Positions 11,119 through 22,020 are shown, counted from the first letter of the stretch. The stretch: DNA of 64,000 nt from Siderastrea siderea (GCA_964030785.1 OZ034971.1:30498804-30562803), one strand, 5' to 3'. A program made the numbers and translations. Notes: generated from the letters alone by a model not told the origin.

Positions 11119-12825
11119 ATGTCCTCTATTGTAACAGCCGTGTTTAAAGCCACTATCGGCTTGCTCGTGAATAAAGGCAGAGATAAAACAGCTGAAAAAT
11201 TGAAAGAAGGAGATGTGACAGATCAGAAATTCCGTAGCTTGATCGTGCGTGAAATCTACGACATCAAGTCCAAGTTAGACGGATTAGCAAGAAAGGATTT
11301 GTTAGCTAGCATCAGCTTTTTCAAAGAAGGGATCGAGATATTGTATGAAGTGTTTCAAAAGGAAAGATCCAGAAACGACAACGGCGGGGCAACAACACAA
11401 GCAGCTGAAACAGCGAATACTGAATCAATTTCTCTCACTAGCGAAATGAGAAATATGCTACAGCTGACTAGCCTGGATGAATCAGCTATGAGAGTGCTAG
11501 CGAACGCGAAAGACCGATTCAAAGACGCCCGCAGGGAAGCAACAAAGGCCTTTTCCAATGAGGCTTTGAAATTGTCTGATCGTATACTAGCCATGCAATA
11601 TCGAGTAATGGCGACAATACTAGAGGCAGTAGATAATCCTGAGGACGCATTAGGAGCGTGTAGAGTATGCATTGAAGAGCTACATTCTCTGTCAGTTGTT
11701 AAGGAATGTTTTACTGTCGAGCTTAAGAGAGGCTTCAGGGGCTGGTTTAGCCAAGTTGAACGAAGGAGAATCATTTCCACCGTTTGTCACGTGGATCGCG
11801 TCATCTACGATGTCACGCTAATGGTCGGATTTGGTAGAAAAGAGCTGTCTGCAAAAAACTGGCCATGTGTTGACGCCGAAGGAAAGGAAGTCGACCCGCT
11901 TCGTGACGCAAGAGTTGCTAAAGTACTACAGAAACAAGGCATGGAGCATTGCTGTGTCACGCCATGGTCATTTGGTCAGGAGGGTGAAGAGAAGCACAAG
12001 CTGAAAAGACCGGTGGGTATCGCTACAAACAATGACGGACAGTTCATTATAGCAGACGAGGACGATAAAATGGTCAAAGTGTTTGATAGCAACGGGGATT
12101 TTCTTCTCAGTTTTAAACCACTAACTGATGACGCCAATACAGAGTTGCAGATTTTTGATGTCGCCAGTGATATGAACAGCAACACCTATGTACTGGTTTG
12201 GCGGCTTTCCAATCCTGGAGCGATGTTCGACTTCGACAGGAGATATAAGCGGGAAGTGCAGGTTTGGAAAAAAACTGGTGAACTTCTCCACAAGTTTTTT
12301 GTGAAGGGAAGCTACTTTGGTTCGGGCGCACTCTCTGTTAGCAAAGACAAAGTGCTGGTATTGACGTGTACTGATCAGGACGAACTTGTGGTTGACGTGT
12401 ACGAGCGTGACGGAGGATATGTTCACAGCATTGGAGCGGGAATATTGAAGAGTACAGCAGATATTGCCGCTGATAACGAAGGCCGTGTGATTGTGCTGCA
12501 CAGAGATGCTTCCTGGGTTCACGTATTCACAGAGGATGGAAAACAGCTCTCCAACTTTAACATTGACACCGAAGGGTATTACAGAAGGATGGCTTGCCAT
12601 CCAGTAAGTGGACATCTCGTCGTTGCTGGTAAAGAACGATCGACAAACAGCCTGCGCGTGGTAATATACAATAACGATGGCAAACTCGTTCGAACTATCG
12701 TAATTGATAAAGAAAAGATTCTTTGGCTAGGAGGAATTACTATGACTGTAGAGGGTCGCATTGCTGTCGCGGCCCTCACTATGTTTGGAGAACTCCTGGG
12801 GGATGTGAAGGTAATTGTTCTTTAA
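11119..12825 (+). CDS. NHL-repeat beta-propeller protein (TRIM-like C-terminus, no RING), 568 aa
   Basis: Intronless frame from ATG 11119 to TAA. Residues 1 to about 260 form an alpha-helical N-terminal region (MSSIVTAVFKATIGLLVNKG, then REIYDIKSKLDGLARKDLL) that I recognise only as common in uncharacterised cnidarian proteins. From about residue 290 at least five NHL-type blades follow: LKRPVGIATNNDGQFIIAD with VKVFDSNGDFLLSF, then stretches ending VQVWKKTGELLHKF, VDVYERDGGYVHSIG, VHVFTEDGKQLSNF and VVIYNNDGKLVRTI. NHL propellers bind RNA or protein and are best known from TRIM2/3/71, but the RING and B-box domains are absent, so ubiquitin ligase activity is not expected. AATAAA lies at 12882-12887. 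Lack of introns fits a retroposed or rapidly duplicating family. Confidence 0.85.
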   Translation: MSSIVTAVFKATIGLLVNKGRDKTAEKLKEGDVTDQKFRSLIVREIYDIKSKLDGLARKDLLASISFFKEGIEILYEVFQKERSRNDNGGATTQAAETANTESISLTSEMRNMLQLTSLDESAMRVLANAKDRFKDARREATKAFSNEALKLSDRILAMQYRVMATILEAVDNPEDALGACRVCIEELHSLSVVKECFTVELKRGFRGWFSQVERRRIISTVCHVDRVIYDVTLMVGFGRKELSAKNWPCVDAEGKEVDPLRDARVAKVLQKQGMEHCCVTPWSFGQEGEEKHKLKRPVGIATNNDGQFIIADEDDKMVKVFDSNGDFLLSFKPLTDDANTELQIFDVASDMNSNTYVLVWRLSNPGAMFDFDRRYKREVQVWKKTGELLHKFFVKGSYFGSGALSVSKDKVLVLTCTDQDELVVDVYERDGGYVHSIGAGILKSTADIAADNEGRVIVLHRDASWVHVFTEDGKQLSNFNIDTEGYYRRMACHPVSGHLVVAGKERSTNSLRVVIYNNDGKLVRTIVIDKEKILWLGGITMTVEGRIAVAALTMFGELLGDVKVIVL

Positions 12826-12960
12826 AACTCATCATGTGTCTTTTACCTTCTTTATGTAGCGCATTTAGAACAAAGGGACAAAATAAATGTCATGAAGGTC
12901 TAGTAATATATTTTCGCAGTATGTCACAACCATTGTAATTGTTGTTGTCATACATGTACG

Positions 12961-14098
12961 AGGGTCCTGAAGGGGGGTCCAAATCCTATTTCCCAGCCCA
13001 AATTTTGCCCAAATCCCAGTTCCCAGTCCAATTTTTACCACAAATCCCACTCTCAGTGCCACAAATCCCAATGCATCCTAAAAGTGGCTACAGTGAAAAC
13101 AATTAACCAAATATCTTTTTTAAATTTTTTTCTAATGCAAGCAAGATTAATAAAATAATCAATATAGAAGTTTTTAACCTGCAACTACCTTACATGGTGG
13201 ACTGTAGAAACTCGGACATTCGTTGAGTAAATTTATAAAGAGGAGACGACGCAAGAAGACTTTGAAACATACAAACAACAACAAAAAAAGACAAACAAAA
13301 ACAGAGCAGAAAAAAGTTAATAACAAAAAATAAATAAAATGTAGGAATAAAAACCTTAAAGGAAACAAAACAAAATAAACATGCATTCCATACAAGAGAA
13401 TGACTTCAGTAGAAACAAAGAAAACGAAAACCGAAAGAACAAAACAAAAAAAACAGACAGACAAATAACAAAAACACAAAACAACAAGCAACGAAACAAA
13501 ACAAACAACAAAAAGCAAAAACAAATAAGCGATAAAGGGGGCAGGCGCGACCCCGTGTTTTCTGACGTTTTTTTTTTCTTTTTTTTTTAATTCTTTAGGA
13601 AAGCAATCTAGTGACATTTCTAGCTTACAGTTTTCCGTGTGGATTGCAACACTGTTAGACGAAATGTATTTGATTTCAACAATTACAGTCCGCCATTTTA
13701 AACAATTTAATCAAGTACATGGTTTGACCTGGAAGACGCACGCTCATAGGGGGAGTGTCTATATCGCTGTGCAACCAAATCGCTGATTTTAGTAAATGCA
13801 GTTTTAAATCAACTCTAAAATTAGGTCGCAGCTACATTGGTTTGATATCTGTTGATTTGCAAACATTTCTAGGTCTTGTTAAGGACTATTTTGCAATTGT
13901 TGCATTTTTATGCATTAAGAGACTTTACAAGAGTTTCAATTGATCTGTAGACTCTATAGGACATTTTTCCCATTTCCATTATACGCTACTTTCTTTCCCA
14001 GTCTCAGTCGCCAAATCCCAGCCCCAGTCCCTCAATTCTCATTTTCCCAGTGCTAAAATAGGCAAATCCCAGCTCCCATTTTACCCCTTCCGGACACT
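12961..14098. mobile_element. hAT-like non-autonomous transposon, 1138 bp, 8-bp target duplication
   Basis: Terminal inverted repeats AGGGTCCTGAAGGGG (left) and AGTGTCCGGAAGGGG (right, inverted) differ at two positions. The 8-bp direct repeat CATGTACG flanks the element exactly (12953-12960 and 14099-14106), as hAT transposases produce. Just inside each end a motif like AAATCCCAGTTCCCAG recurs several times, a pattern expected for subterminal transposase binding sites. The middle (about 13250-13600) is A-rich, then T-rich, low-complexity sequence with no transposase. Confidence 0.75.
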
Positions 14099-14106
14099 CA
14101 TGTACG

Positions 14107-15292
14107 CTGCAACGAAATTACAGTTACCTTCTTTGACTGATAATTCAGTTATGTTTTTAAGGTGAACTTTTAAGAGACTGAGCAAATATTGCACCCTGTA
14201 AAAACCTTCTATTGTGTTTCATGTAGGTGCTGTTATAATACACACTTTATTGATAGACTATAATAACATTTTTAAGTTAAGCTATATTTTATACTTTACT
14301 GATCTTTATGTCCTCGGGTGGGAAGGGGGTACTAAAATATATAAGCTTTGTATATATTTTGCCCTTATATGATACTGTGATCCCTGTGTGATCCTTAGAT
14401 CTTTTTGTAAAGGAAAAAAGTTGTAGTCTATGTGGTCTGAACTACGCGATTTTATGGAAGAAAATAAGTAAACCGACCTGTTCACACAATTTTTAGTTAG
14501 TCGTTATTTCCTTTCCTTTTGGATTTTTCAATCCTCAAATCTATAGGGTCAGGTTTTAAGAACCTTTACGGCACACACAACTATTCTCAATTGACGGGAG
14601 TACCCCGGTTCTTTGTGTCACGGCCCACCGACTCTTCAAAATTAAAACTTTCTTTCGTGTTTTGCAGAAAATGTTTGTCCAAATTTGTGGTTACTTAATT
14701 ACCGCGCTTTTCAATAATACACGAACTCTAAAGCTTGACGGTTATGCTTTTCACTGCCGTAAAACAACTGTAGCAGATCTTGAGAAGTTTGGTTCAACGG
14801 GGACGTCAAAAGGTTACGTTCGTTTAATGTGCTGGATTTCGATGCACTTTGTTGGATTCTATTTTTCAGGGTATGTTATCAGTTTCCGATGAAAAACGTT
14901 ATCACGATGTCATTGACGGCAGTTGGGTTTTGAGCTCAGAGTCTTCAGAGTTCATGGGTTGTTGCAAGGTGCAATAAGAAGAGCAAAAATCCCCGAGTAG
15001 TCGATTTTTGTTATTTATTTATTTATTTTGTTTTTGAATTCAAATAACTGTTTACCAAGATAGATTTCTAATTGCAATGATGAAAGCTAAACGGCCAGCT
15101 CCTGCTGTTATCAATTTGAGGTTAGCGTAAGCTGAGTCCTTAATAAAAACTGGATTTACAAATAGAACTGTCATGCTTACATTTATCTTGATAGTGATAA
15201 CTGGTCTGGAGTGCCAGTTCAATAATAAAATCAGATATAGAAAAGCATTTCTGTACCCAACCAAAAAACTCGATATTTTCCATTACCCCATC
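14107..15292. other. Spacer without a recognisable gene
   Basis: AT-rich. A plus-strand open frame at 14662-14892 follows a TTTTGCAG motif but has no recognisable product and no donor that fits a model. I see nothing else in it. Confidence 0.4.
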
Positions 15293-15472
15293 AATCTCGT
15301 ACCCAGAGTGCACTTGCTTTTTGGTCAGCGGGTGGTCGCCAGTAGAGACTCTGGGATAACCCAATCTCGTACCCAGAGAACCAGTGGACTCTGGGTACGA
15401 GATTGTTACCCCATAGTCTCTCCTGGTGACCACCCGCTGACCAAGAAGCCTGAGGACTCTGGGTGCAAGATT
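15293..15472. mobile_element. Nested foldback MITE (AATCTCGTACCCAGAG ends)
   Basis: Outer inverted ends AATCTCGTACCCAGAG (15293) and its diverged complement ending 15472 enclose GGTCAGCGGGTGGT and ACCACCCGCTGACCAAGAAG, which pair with each other. A second, closer copy of the same end pair (about 15361-15404) sits in the centre as a near-perfect hairpin. Pieces of this family recur inside every tandem unit to the right, and unit similarity begins inside this element. Confidence 0.65.
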
Positions 15473-16186
15473 AAACTAATAAATAAATTAATTACTCCGC
15501 GTGCTTTTTACTGCATACCGCATTTCGATTGACCAGATAGCATCGCACAAAAGAGAATAACACATATATAAGTTACTTGAACGGACTCTCTTTTTTCTAC
15601 GTATATTGCAAATCATTCTTGGTTTGCGTTACACAGTTTTCCTTGCGTTACTCATTACCGTGCGCTCACAATTAAACGCGCGAGCTAAAGAGCGTAGCGT
15701 CAACATTAGAATCTGCGCTTGTGACGCAAGTGTTTATTTTCGGTCGAAAATGAGTTGAATTTTCCGCTTGTGTTAATTCAAAGCAAATATGAAAAAGAAG
15801 AAAATTCTTCTATTGGTTTTACTGATCTTCGTGATTTCGGAAAGAGCATTTTGCGAAGGTAAGAGCTCCTCAATTGTGAAATTTTATTATCATTAAAATC
15901 CACACTGGAGCTTTGAGTGCACCTGCTTTTGCACCTGGCCGTTCCGGGTAGAATTACCAAATCACTTGGAAAACATGCTCTTCAAACCAGATGGCAATGC
16001 CATAAATGACATAAAAGATACTTTGTGGAAAGGCTTAAAGTGCCCACTTAATGCAGGTTTTTCGTAGTAAAATAGCTTGATTTTGGTGTCCGCGTCCGCT
16101 TAACAGAAGTGTCCGCTGAATACAGGTTCGTTTTAAAGTAAAAGTCGAAAGGAGGATTAGGGACTTAAGCTGGAGTCCGCTTGGGT

Positions 16187-16255
16187 TCTTCGTGATTTCA
16201 AAAGAAGTTTGTAAAGGTATACTTTCGCAAACTGCTCTTTTGAAATCACGAAGAG
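16187..16255. repeat. Hairpin, possibly a decayed second copy of the signal-peptide exon
   Basis: CTTCGTGATTTCAAAAGA and its complement TCTTTTGAAATCACGAAG flank a short loop containing AAGTTTG and CAAACT. The first arm and the following AAGGTATAC resemble the end of the signal-peptide exon and its donor. The sequence after the hairpin (AAGAGCTCCTA.., then GAGCTTT-like) resembles the start of the intron after that exon. The hairpin is present in all four units. Confidence 0.45.
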
Positions 16256-16377
16256 CTCCTACATTTTGGAATTTTATTCCATTGATTTTTTAAATGTGCA
16301 CTGAAGCTTTCAATGCCTATGCCAGTGCCTTTCAATCCCGCTTTAATCAAGCTTAAACTTTATCATTCGTTTATCAG

Positions 16378-16526
16378 GCATCCCAACACAACACGCTACA
16401 AATGTTTCAAAATTTTTCCAAATTATACGACATGTCAATTCTACGCACGCAACTGCACCATTCTCTTTTTTAACTGGCGGGAAAATGCTCAAAGCACGAA
16501 ACAAATTGCGTTGCTTTTATCGTCAG
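16378..16526 (+). CDS. Candidate Cys-containing ectodomain exon (unit A; counterpart in D 50761-50909)
   Basis: The exon sits between an acceptor TCGTTTATCAG and a possible donor CAG/GTTCGT. The open frame reads HPNTTRYKCFKIFPNYTTCQ and continues through an NCT sequon and FFNWRENAQS, with three sequons and three cysteines. It ends in phase 1, the phase required by the transmembrane exon, but it starts in phase 2, which the signal-peptide exon does not supply. B and C carry a 1-nt shorter homopolymer that shifts the frame. This looks like secreted-protein sequence, but its place in a transcript is unresolved. Confidence 0.3.
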
Positions 16527-16717
16527 GTTCGTACTTATATAGCTGTAGTTACCTCATCTCCTCTTAGCGATGTTAAAGCTTGCATACTGTCAAGTCTTCC
16601 TTCAGAATAAAAATACAGAACTGTCCTAATTGAGTAAGAGGAAATTTTACTTACACTTCAAGTCCGTAAAGTAAAGTAATATAAGAAGCCTCGCTTACAA
16701 GTATCTCGATATATAAG

Positions 16718-17047
16718 CTCTCTCCTCCGCAGAGACCTCCTGTACTCCCTTGGGACAAAACGTGCGGAGGCTCCCCCGCTTAGCCTGTGAACAGGCTCCG
16801 CGGTGGGGAAAAAGGGCGAATGATAATCTTGGCGAGCGAAGCGAGCACGGCGAGCGGAGCGAGCCGAGCGTAGACTGGTCTACGCTCGGCTCGCTTCGCT
16901 CGCCAAGATTATCATTCGCCCTTTTTCCCCACCGCGGAGCCTGTTCACAGGCTACCCCCGCTGTGCTCTCGTTTTCTCCCCCGCGTTCCCCATCCCGTTT
17001 TCTCTTTCACTGTTGTTTACTAGTAGGAGCCTCTGCGGAGGAGAGAG
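16718..17047. mobile_element. hAT-like MITE with ATATATAAG target duplication, host of a nested MITE (unit A)
   Basis: Inverted ends CTCTCTCCTCCGCAGAG at 16718 and its complement ending 17047 are flanked on both sides by ATATATAAG (16709-16717 and 17048-17056). The same element, at the same place, is found in B (26856-27003), C (38614-38788) and D (51101-51270), so it inserted before the unit multiplied. The TATATAAG that looks like a TATA box is therefore the target duplication. Confidence 0.75.
16781..16954. mobile_element. Nested palindromic MITE, 174 bp, only in unit A
   Basis: An almost perfect palindrome starts TAGCCTGTGAACAGGCTCCG and ends in the complement. It is flanked by the 8-bp direct repeat CCCCCGCT (16773-16780 and 16955-16962). 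Units B, C and D show the empty site with one CCCCCGCT. Duplication length and foldback form fit a hAT-derived MITE that inserted after the units split. Confidence 0.88.
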
Positions 17048-20000
17048 ATATATAAGACTAGTCGCTCTGGAAATTGTAGCAGTTAATCTGCCAGCGATGA
17101 TGCACTTCATCTGTTTAAAGGTAAACGCACTTTGTTCTCATAACACCGCACCATTAAGAACATTGTGACTAAAAATACTTCCCTTTTTAATTGTTTTTGT
17201 TTGTTTCTTTCCTTTTTTACTGGAAGCATATTTTTAAACTTACACTCTAGTCTTGCAGTGCCACTTAGATTATAGAACGTTCAAGCCACGGGCTTGCACC
17301 ATGACATCACATCTGATGGAATACGCTGGAATGTTGCTCATGGCACTGGAACTGAAATTGAAGACAAAAGACGAACGCGTCTGAAACGGAAACGGAAATC
17401 CAGATCTGAACAAACTGGGGAAGAACAAAAGAGTGATACTGCTGATCCTGATGATTTGAATGAGTCACTTTCCCCGATGACTGTTGTAGCAATTTGTGCT
17501 GGAGTGTTGGTGTTACTGTGCATCATAGTGGCTAGCGTATGGTACGTCGTTGTCGTTTTCTTTTTTAACAAGTGTTGTGTGGCGAGTGAGTGCATGCATA
17601 GTGTATTATATTGCAGCGTCTTCAAGTCTTCAAAGACTATGGTGATCATGAAACGTTTTAACCCTACATTGGAGCGTTTTAGGTGAAAATCCCATAAGGT
17701 GTTACTCTACCATGTTGGTCTCTACAAGGCCTACTAGATACTCTTCTGGCCAATCTCATGCCAGAGTCCTCAGGCTTCCTGGTCAGCGGATGGTGGTCAC
17801 CGCGCTAAACTCTCCACAGCGGTCAAATGCACGACGTGTGCGCAGTTCCCAGCATAATTTTTCAAAGGAAAATACTAGACAAATGTTGAGAGTTTGACTT
17901 TAACCGCAAAACTCAACGCCATTTCTAAAAACGTAAGCTTTTTACTTCGTGCAGGTGTTCAGAATGAAGTAACTGGCCTTCACAAGTTTTATCGGCCCCA
18001 AATTTTCTTTATCGGGACATTTTATGTATCTTTTTCACACGAACTTCGCGCTCGCAAAAATGGGAACTGATTCAAACTTCAAGGCTCTGCAAAACCGGAA
18101 GTGACGTTGGTTTTTTCGTTTGACCGCTGAGAAGCTAGACTCTGGGGCATTGAAAAAAAATTTTTACTGGCTGTCGATTGGCTGTTCACTGTATCAAAAC
18201 TTGCAAACATGCACGTTGACTACAGGATTACAGTGGTAAGAATCCCATTACCCAGAGTCTCCTGACAACCACCCGCTGACCAAGAAGCCTGAGGACTCTG
18301 CGTGCGACGTTGTCTTGAAGTGCACTATCCATGTTATCAAAGATGTTTGCCCTCTTTTCCTATGTCTATGTTATGAATCCCTCCCAAAAACAAGTTCAAC
18401 CTTAGCGTTGCTCATTATTTTGAAACTTTGTTTTTACACAGGAAAAATTGCAAGAAAAGGTGTCGTCGAAAGAAAGGTCCTGAAGTTGGGATAAAATTCA
18501 AATCAATGGATAATTTCAGTGAAATGGTCAGTGAGACGACTCTAATTGAGAAGACGGCCATAGAACATGAGAAACTGCGATCAAAGGACTCTCTTACATC
18601 TAACGGAAAAGAAAAATGTACCGTTACTGACGGACCAACACCGTTACCTCTCTTGACCACATCTGCAAATATTGACACTCCTCAAAAAGATGTTTCTACG
18701 GTTATTGAGATCCCAGAAGTGAGTTCTCCAGATACTTCTTTTACTTGCTCTTCTCTTTCGGATATACTGTCATGGCTATCAAGCGCAACTGCAACACCAA
18801 GATCCTCGCCCTCGTTGACATCTGTGTCTTCACTTCCGCTATCTGCAGAGCCTGAAATTTGTTCGGCATCTTCATCACAGACGTCCATAACTCAACAATC
18901 TCTGACACTGGAACCTGAAATTTGTGCTCATTCTCCACCTTTGACATCTGCTGCAACGTCAGTGACGCCTCAACTGGAAATTGTTACCGAAGTCCCTATG
19001 TCTACTAAAGCCTCCGTACCCGTATCTGACGTTTCACTGACCGTCGAACCGGATGTTCCTCAAAAATCGGAACATGCAACAATATTGACCCCAGAAGCAA
19101 AATTTTCTTCTCCTGATTTGTCATCCACATCAAATTCTGGCTGTACCCTGGATGAAATGACAACTCATTGCTCAACAGAATCTACTTTTGCGCCTCCAAT
19201 GGATACATCAACAAAAGCTTCACCCTTATCACACCCAGCCACACCCAAAGAGTCCTCCAGCATTGAATTGTTTTCTTCTGAGTCCAGTGACACGACTCAA
19301 AGCGTTTCTATAAAAACCAATGACAGCAGTTCCTCGACAGAGTCTTTCAAAGCGCCTGTAGCTCCGAGGGACGAAGTGATAATAACCATCGAAGACGACG
19401 ACAAGGATAACGAGATGTATAGGAACGAAAAAACAATCACGGAAAATGTTATAAACGAAATTTCTGGCGTGGCTAAAGTGAAGAAGGAACAGGAAGGCGT
19501 CAAAACGTTTGCGAAAACGGTTGTAATCGATGTCTCTGACGTTGTATGCGAGAAGGAGAGTGGCATTACGACAGCTGTGGAAGCTACCGTGATTGATATT
19601 CCTGCCGAGGTTAGCGTGACCAGTGAAGGCGAGGCAAAGGTTTTGGAAAGTGCTTTTGTTAGTATACCCGGTATGATGGAAAAGGATGGCTTATCGCAAT
19701 CAGTTGAAAGAGTGGTGAGCGTCTCCAGTTTAAATAGTGTGGTCAGGGATGAGTTACCCATGGCCATGAAGAATGTTGAAGTCAACGTTTCTGGTTTCAC
19801 CAACTATGCTGCGGACAAGAATGGCGAGCATCTGGTCATAGATGGTGCTGAAGTCAAGATCCCTGGACTGACTAATGCGGACGCGAAAGGCGCGAGTGCA
19901 GATGCTAAAATACACAACTCTGATGTGAAAAATAAGGACAAATCTAGCGCCAATGGTACTACGAAGGACAAAGAGACCAACACCGCGACCCCTGTGGACA

Positions 20001-20155
20001 ACACTAATGACGGTCAGGCATCAGTTAATGTCCATGTTTATCATTCTACTGACTGATTGATTGACTTACAAAACTTATGAACGACGTAGCAAAAGAGTAA
20101 CTGTTTGAATAACCGAACAAACGAACCAAGAACTGAATGAATGCATGACTGAATG

Positions 20156-20187
20156 AATGGATGGATGGATGGATGGATGGATGCATG
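20156..20187. repeat. GGAT tetranucleotide microsatellite after the tail exon
   Basis: A run of ATGG/GGAT repeats about 100 bp after the unit A stop codon. Counterparts of different length lie at about 31095-31135 (B) and 42895-42930 (C). Confidence 0.8.
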
Positions 20188-21036
20188 ACTGGAATAAATG
20201 GTCAAATGATTCAATCAATTTCTCTTAGAATCTTTCTTTAGTCTGCTTTCATCGAGAAGAATAATCTCACGGCCAGCACCTAGAAACGGCCATTTGGCAT
20301 AAGTTGTTCCCTCAAAAAAAGATTGGGGGAAATTTGCATGCACTCCGTGTACTTCAAGGTTATTTCCGACTTTAAAAAGGTGCGTTAAGGACATTGCTGG
20401 TGCAGAGAAATCGTAAGCCAGGTCTTAGCTAGGTAATAGTCTTTAGGTGAATCCTTATGATTATGCCATGTTCACATGAATTGTGCCAATGAAATACATT
20501 CAGCTGGTGCAAGAAAAGAAAAAAGGCGTGAAAAAATTCGTGGCTGTTTCGCTTGCATCCGTATTTAACTCTGCTTGGTCTGAGTGATATGAGGTTTACT
20601 AGCAGGAACCCAAATTCAAATAACGACTAAGAATTGGACAATTGGTAGATAAAGTTAAAAAGTTAGGTGAGCTTCCTTATACTACAATTTTCAGGAAAGT
20701 CACACGTTAAAAGCTGGTGCGACGACGACCTAACCACGGTTCTTGCTCGGCTCTGGGCGGAAACGAGATCTAGCGAGGACGCTAACAATTATGAACGACT
20801 GGATAAAGGCGCTAAAGGCAAAGGCAAAGGTAAAAATACTTACCAAGCGACGGAGGGATCAGGCAAAGGCTTGGATAACGAGGCTTCAAGGAAATCTGAT
20901 GCAAACTTTGGAGAGAGGAATGGAAGTATTTGAAACAAGACAAGCGAGAGGAAGGGGAGGGAACCCTAGTGTATTAGTACGGACATCTACTGTTGGTCCC
21001 TTCCCTGCCTTTTTTTCAGTCATTTCACTTTAACAA

Positions 21037-21113
21037 AACTCTCTATAAGACAGACACCCCTCTAAGATGGACGGTAGGAGCCGGTCCCGATGGTGTCCGT
21101 CTTGGAGAGAGTT
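21037..21113. repeat. Short foldback repeat between downstream exons
   Basis: AACTCTCTATAAGACAGACA and its complement (ending 21113, GGTGTCCGTCTTGGAGAGAG then TT) enclose a 33-bp loop. B and C have the same repeat at the same place. Similar GTGTCCGCTTAATACAGG motifs recur upstream of the candidate ectodomain exon in B-D (for example 25916-25978). Confidence 0.55.
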
Positions 21114-22020
21114 GACTGTAAGAGACTGATTGCGAGTACGACTTTTCAATTCCTCTCCCCAAAACGTGTCCTTCAGATGTCAATAATATTTGTACTAATG
21201 CTAATTCATCGATATTATTTGTGTTTGTGACTTAAGCTAATGGAGGAAGACGAGAATAAAGATAAGAGGCAGGATGGCGAGAAACGTTCATGTAATGAAA
21301 TTCCTTCTGTTTATCAGGTGAAAAATTCTCAAGTGGGGTGCCTGTGTCACTACTCCGAAAAATGCCAAAAGAAATCCAGTGGGCCTCGATTCTTCAAGCT
21401 TCCACGGTGAGTCACTGAATTCTTCTCTCAAACACCAGTGAAGGACGGTTCCTCCTAATACAGGGGTATTTTTGCAAAGGTTATGATTATGGAGAAAAAG
21501 CAGACTTAACAAGAAAAATGTGGGTAGCCACCCATTGTAAGGCACTCCAGAGGCTATCTGAAGTATCGCAACGCAACAAAATTGCGTTTCGTCCCCGACA
21601 CCCGCCCACCCAACTTTGTTTCACACCAGAGACACGATGTTTGTTGAGGGTTAACAGTTTTCTTGTTTCCTTTTCCAGTAAACTGATGTCCTTACACTCT
21701 CAATCTTCCACCAAACATACAAAGACAAACCCTAAAAATTGTGCACCAGAAAATGACGCTGTTCCGATTTCTGAGGCTTGCACTGCTACGAAGGAGCCTC
21801 CCACCTCTCCACTGAGATACAATCTCTACCCCGGTGAGTAACCATCAAGCACGTTTAAAGACTTTTTAGTTGTATAGGTCTCTCAAATACTTCCTGTTGA
21901 TGACCTCTGGAATTATATTAACGCGAGAGGTTTTTGGCTGGAAACGGCCCTCTCACGGCAGGAACGGGGGAGAATCTGTTAAATCAAACTACTTTAAACT
22001 ACCGACTTCCTCAATTGTTT

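Larger units (their letters stand above)
15789..20056 (+). pseudogene. Unit A copy of the type I transmembrane protein gene, probably broken
   Basis: Signal-peptide exon 15789-15858 (K-K-K-K then a hydrophobic core ILLLVLLIFVI, cleavage likely near AFC-E, donor G/GTAAGA, phase 1). The transmembrane exon survives from about 17286 to 17541, but its normal acceptor and first ~200 nt are deleted relative to B. A weak AG at 17284-17285 would keep phase 1, so a shortened product is not excluded. The tail exon 18442-20056 (1615 nt) is fully open and ends in ..HVYHSTD. A stretch with Ser/Thr-rich repeats and basic stop-transfer residues (KNCKKRCRRKK) follows the membrane span as in the other copies. 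An open 1.6-kb exon beside a damaged upstream exon suggests recent damage or a rescued splice. Confidence 0.6.

Noticed and set aside
13174..13617. 147-codon minus-strand frame rich in Phe, Leu and Cys
   Set aside because: It is the complement of an A-rich low-complexity stretch inside the hAT-like element.
17048..17056. TATA box followed by a start codon (ATGATGCAC..) in each unit
   Set aside because: The TATATAAG is one of two target duplications of the MITE at 16718-17047. The short frame after it (MMHFICLK then a donor) ends in phase 0 and does not fit the following exons. It could still be used as a promoter by chance, but there is no evidence for it.
18428..20056. Start of an independent 542-residue protein at MFLHRKNC
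   Set aside because: The ATG lies in the intron just before the TTTTACACAG acceptor. The exon continues the membrane exon in phase.
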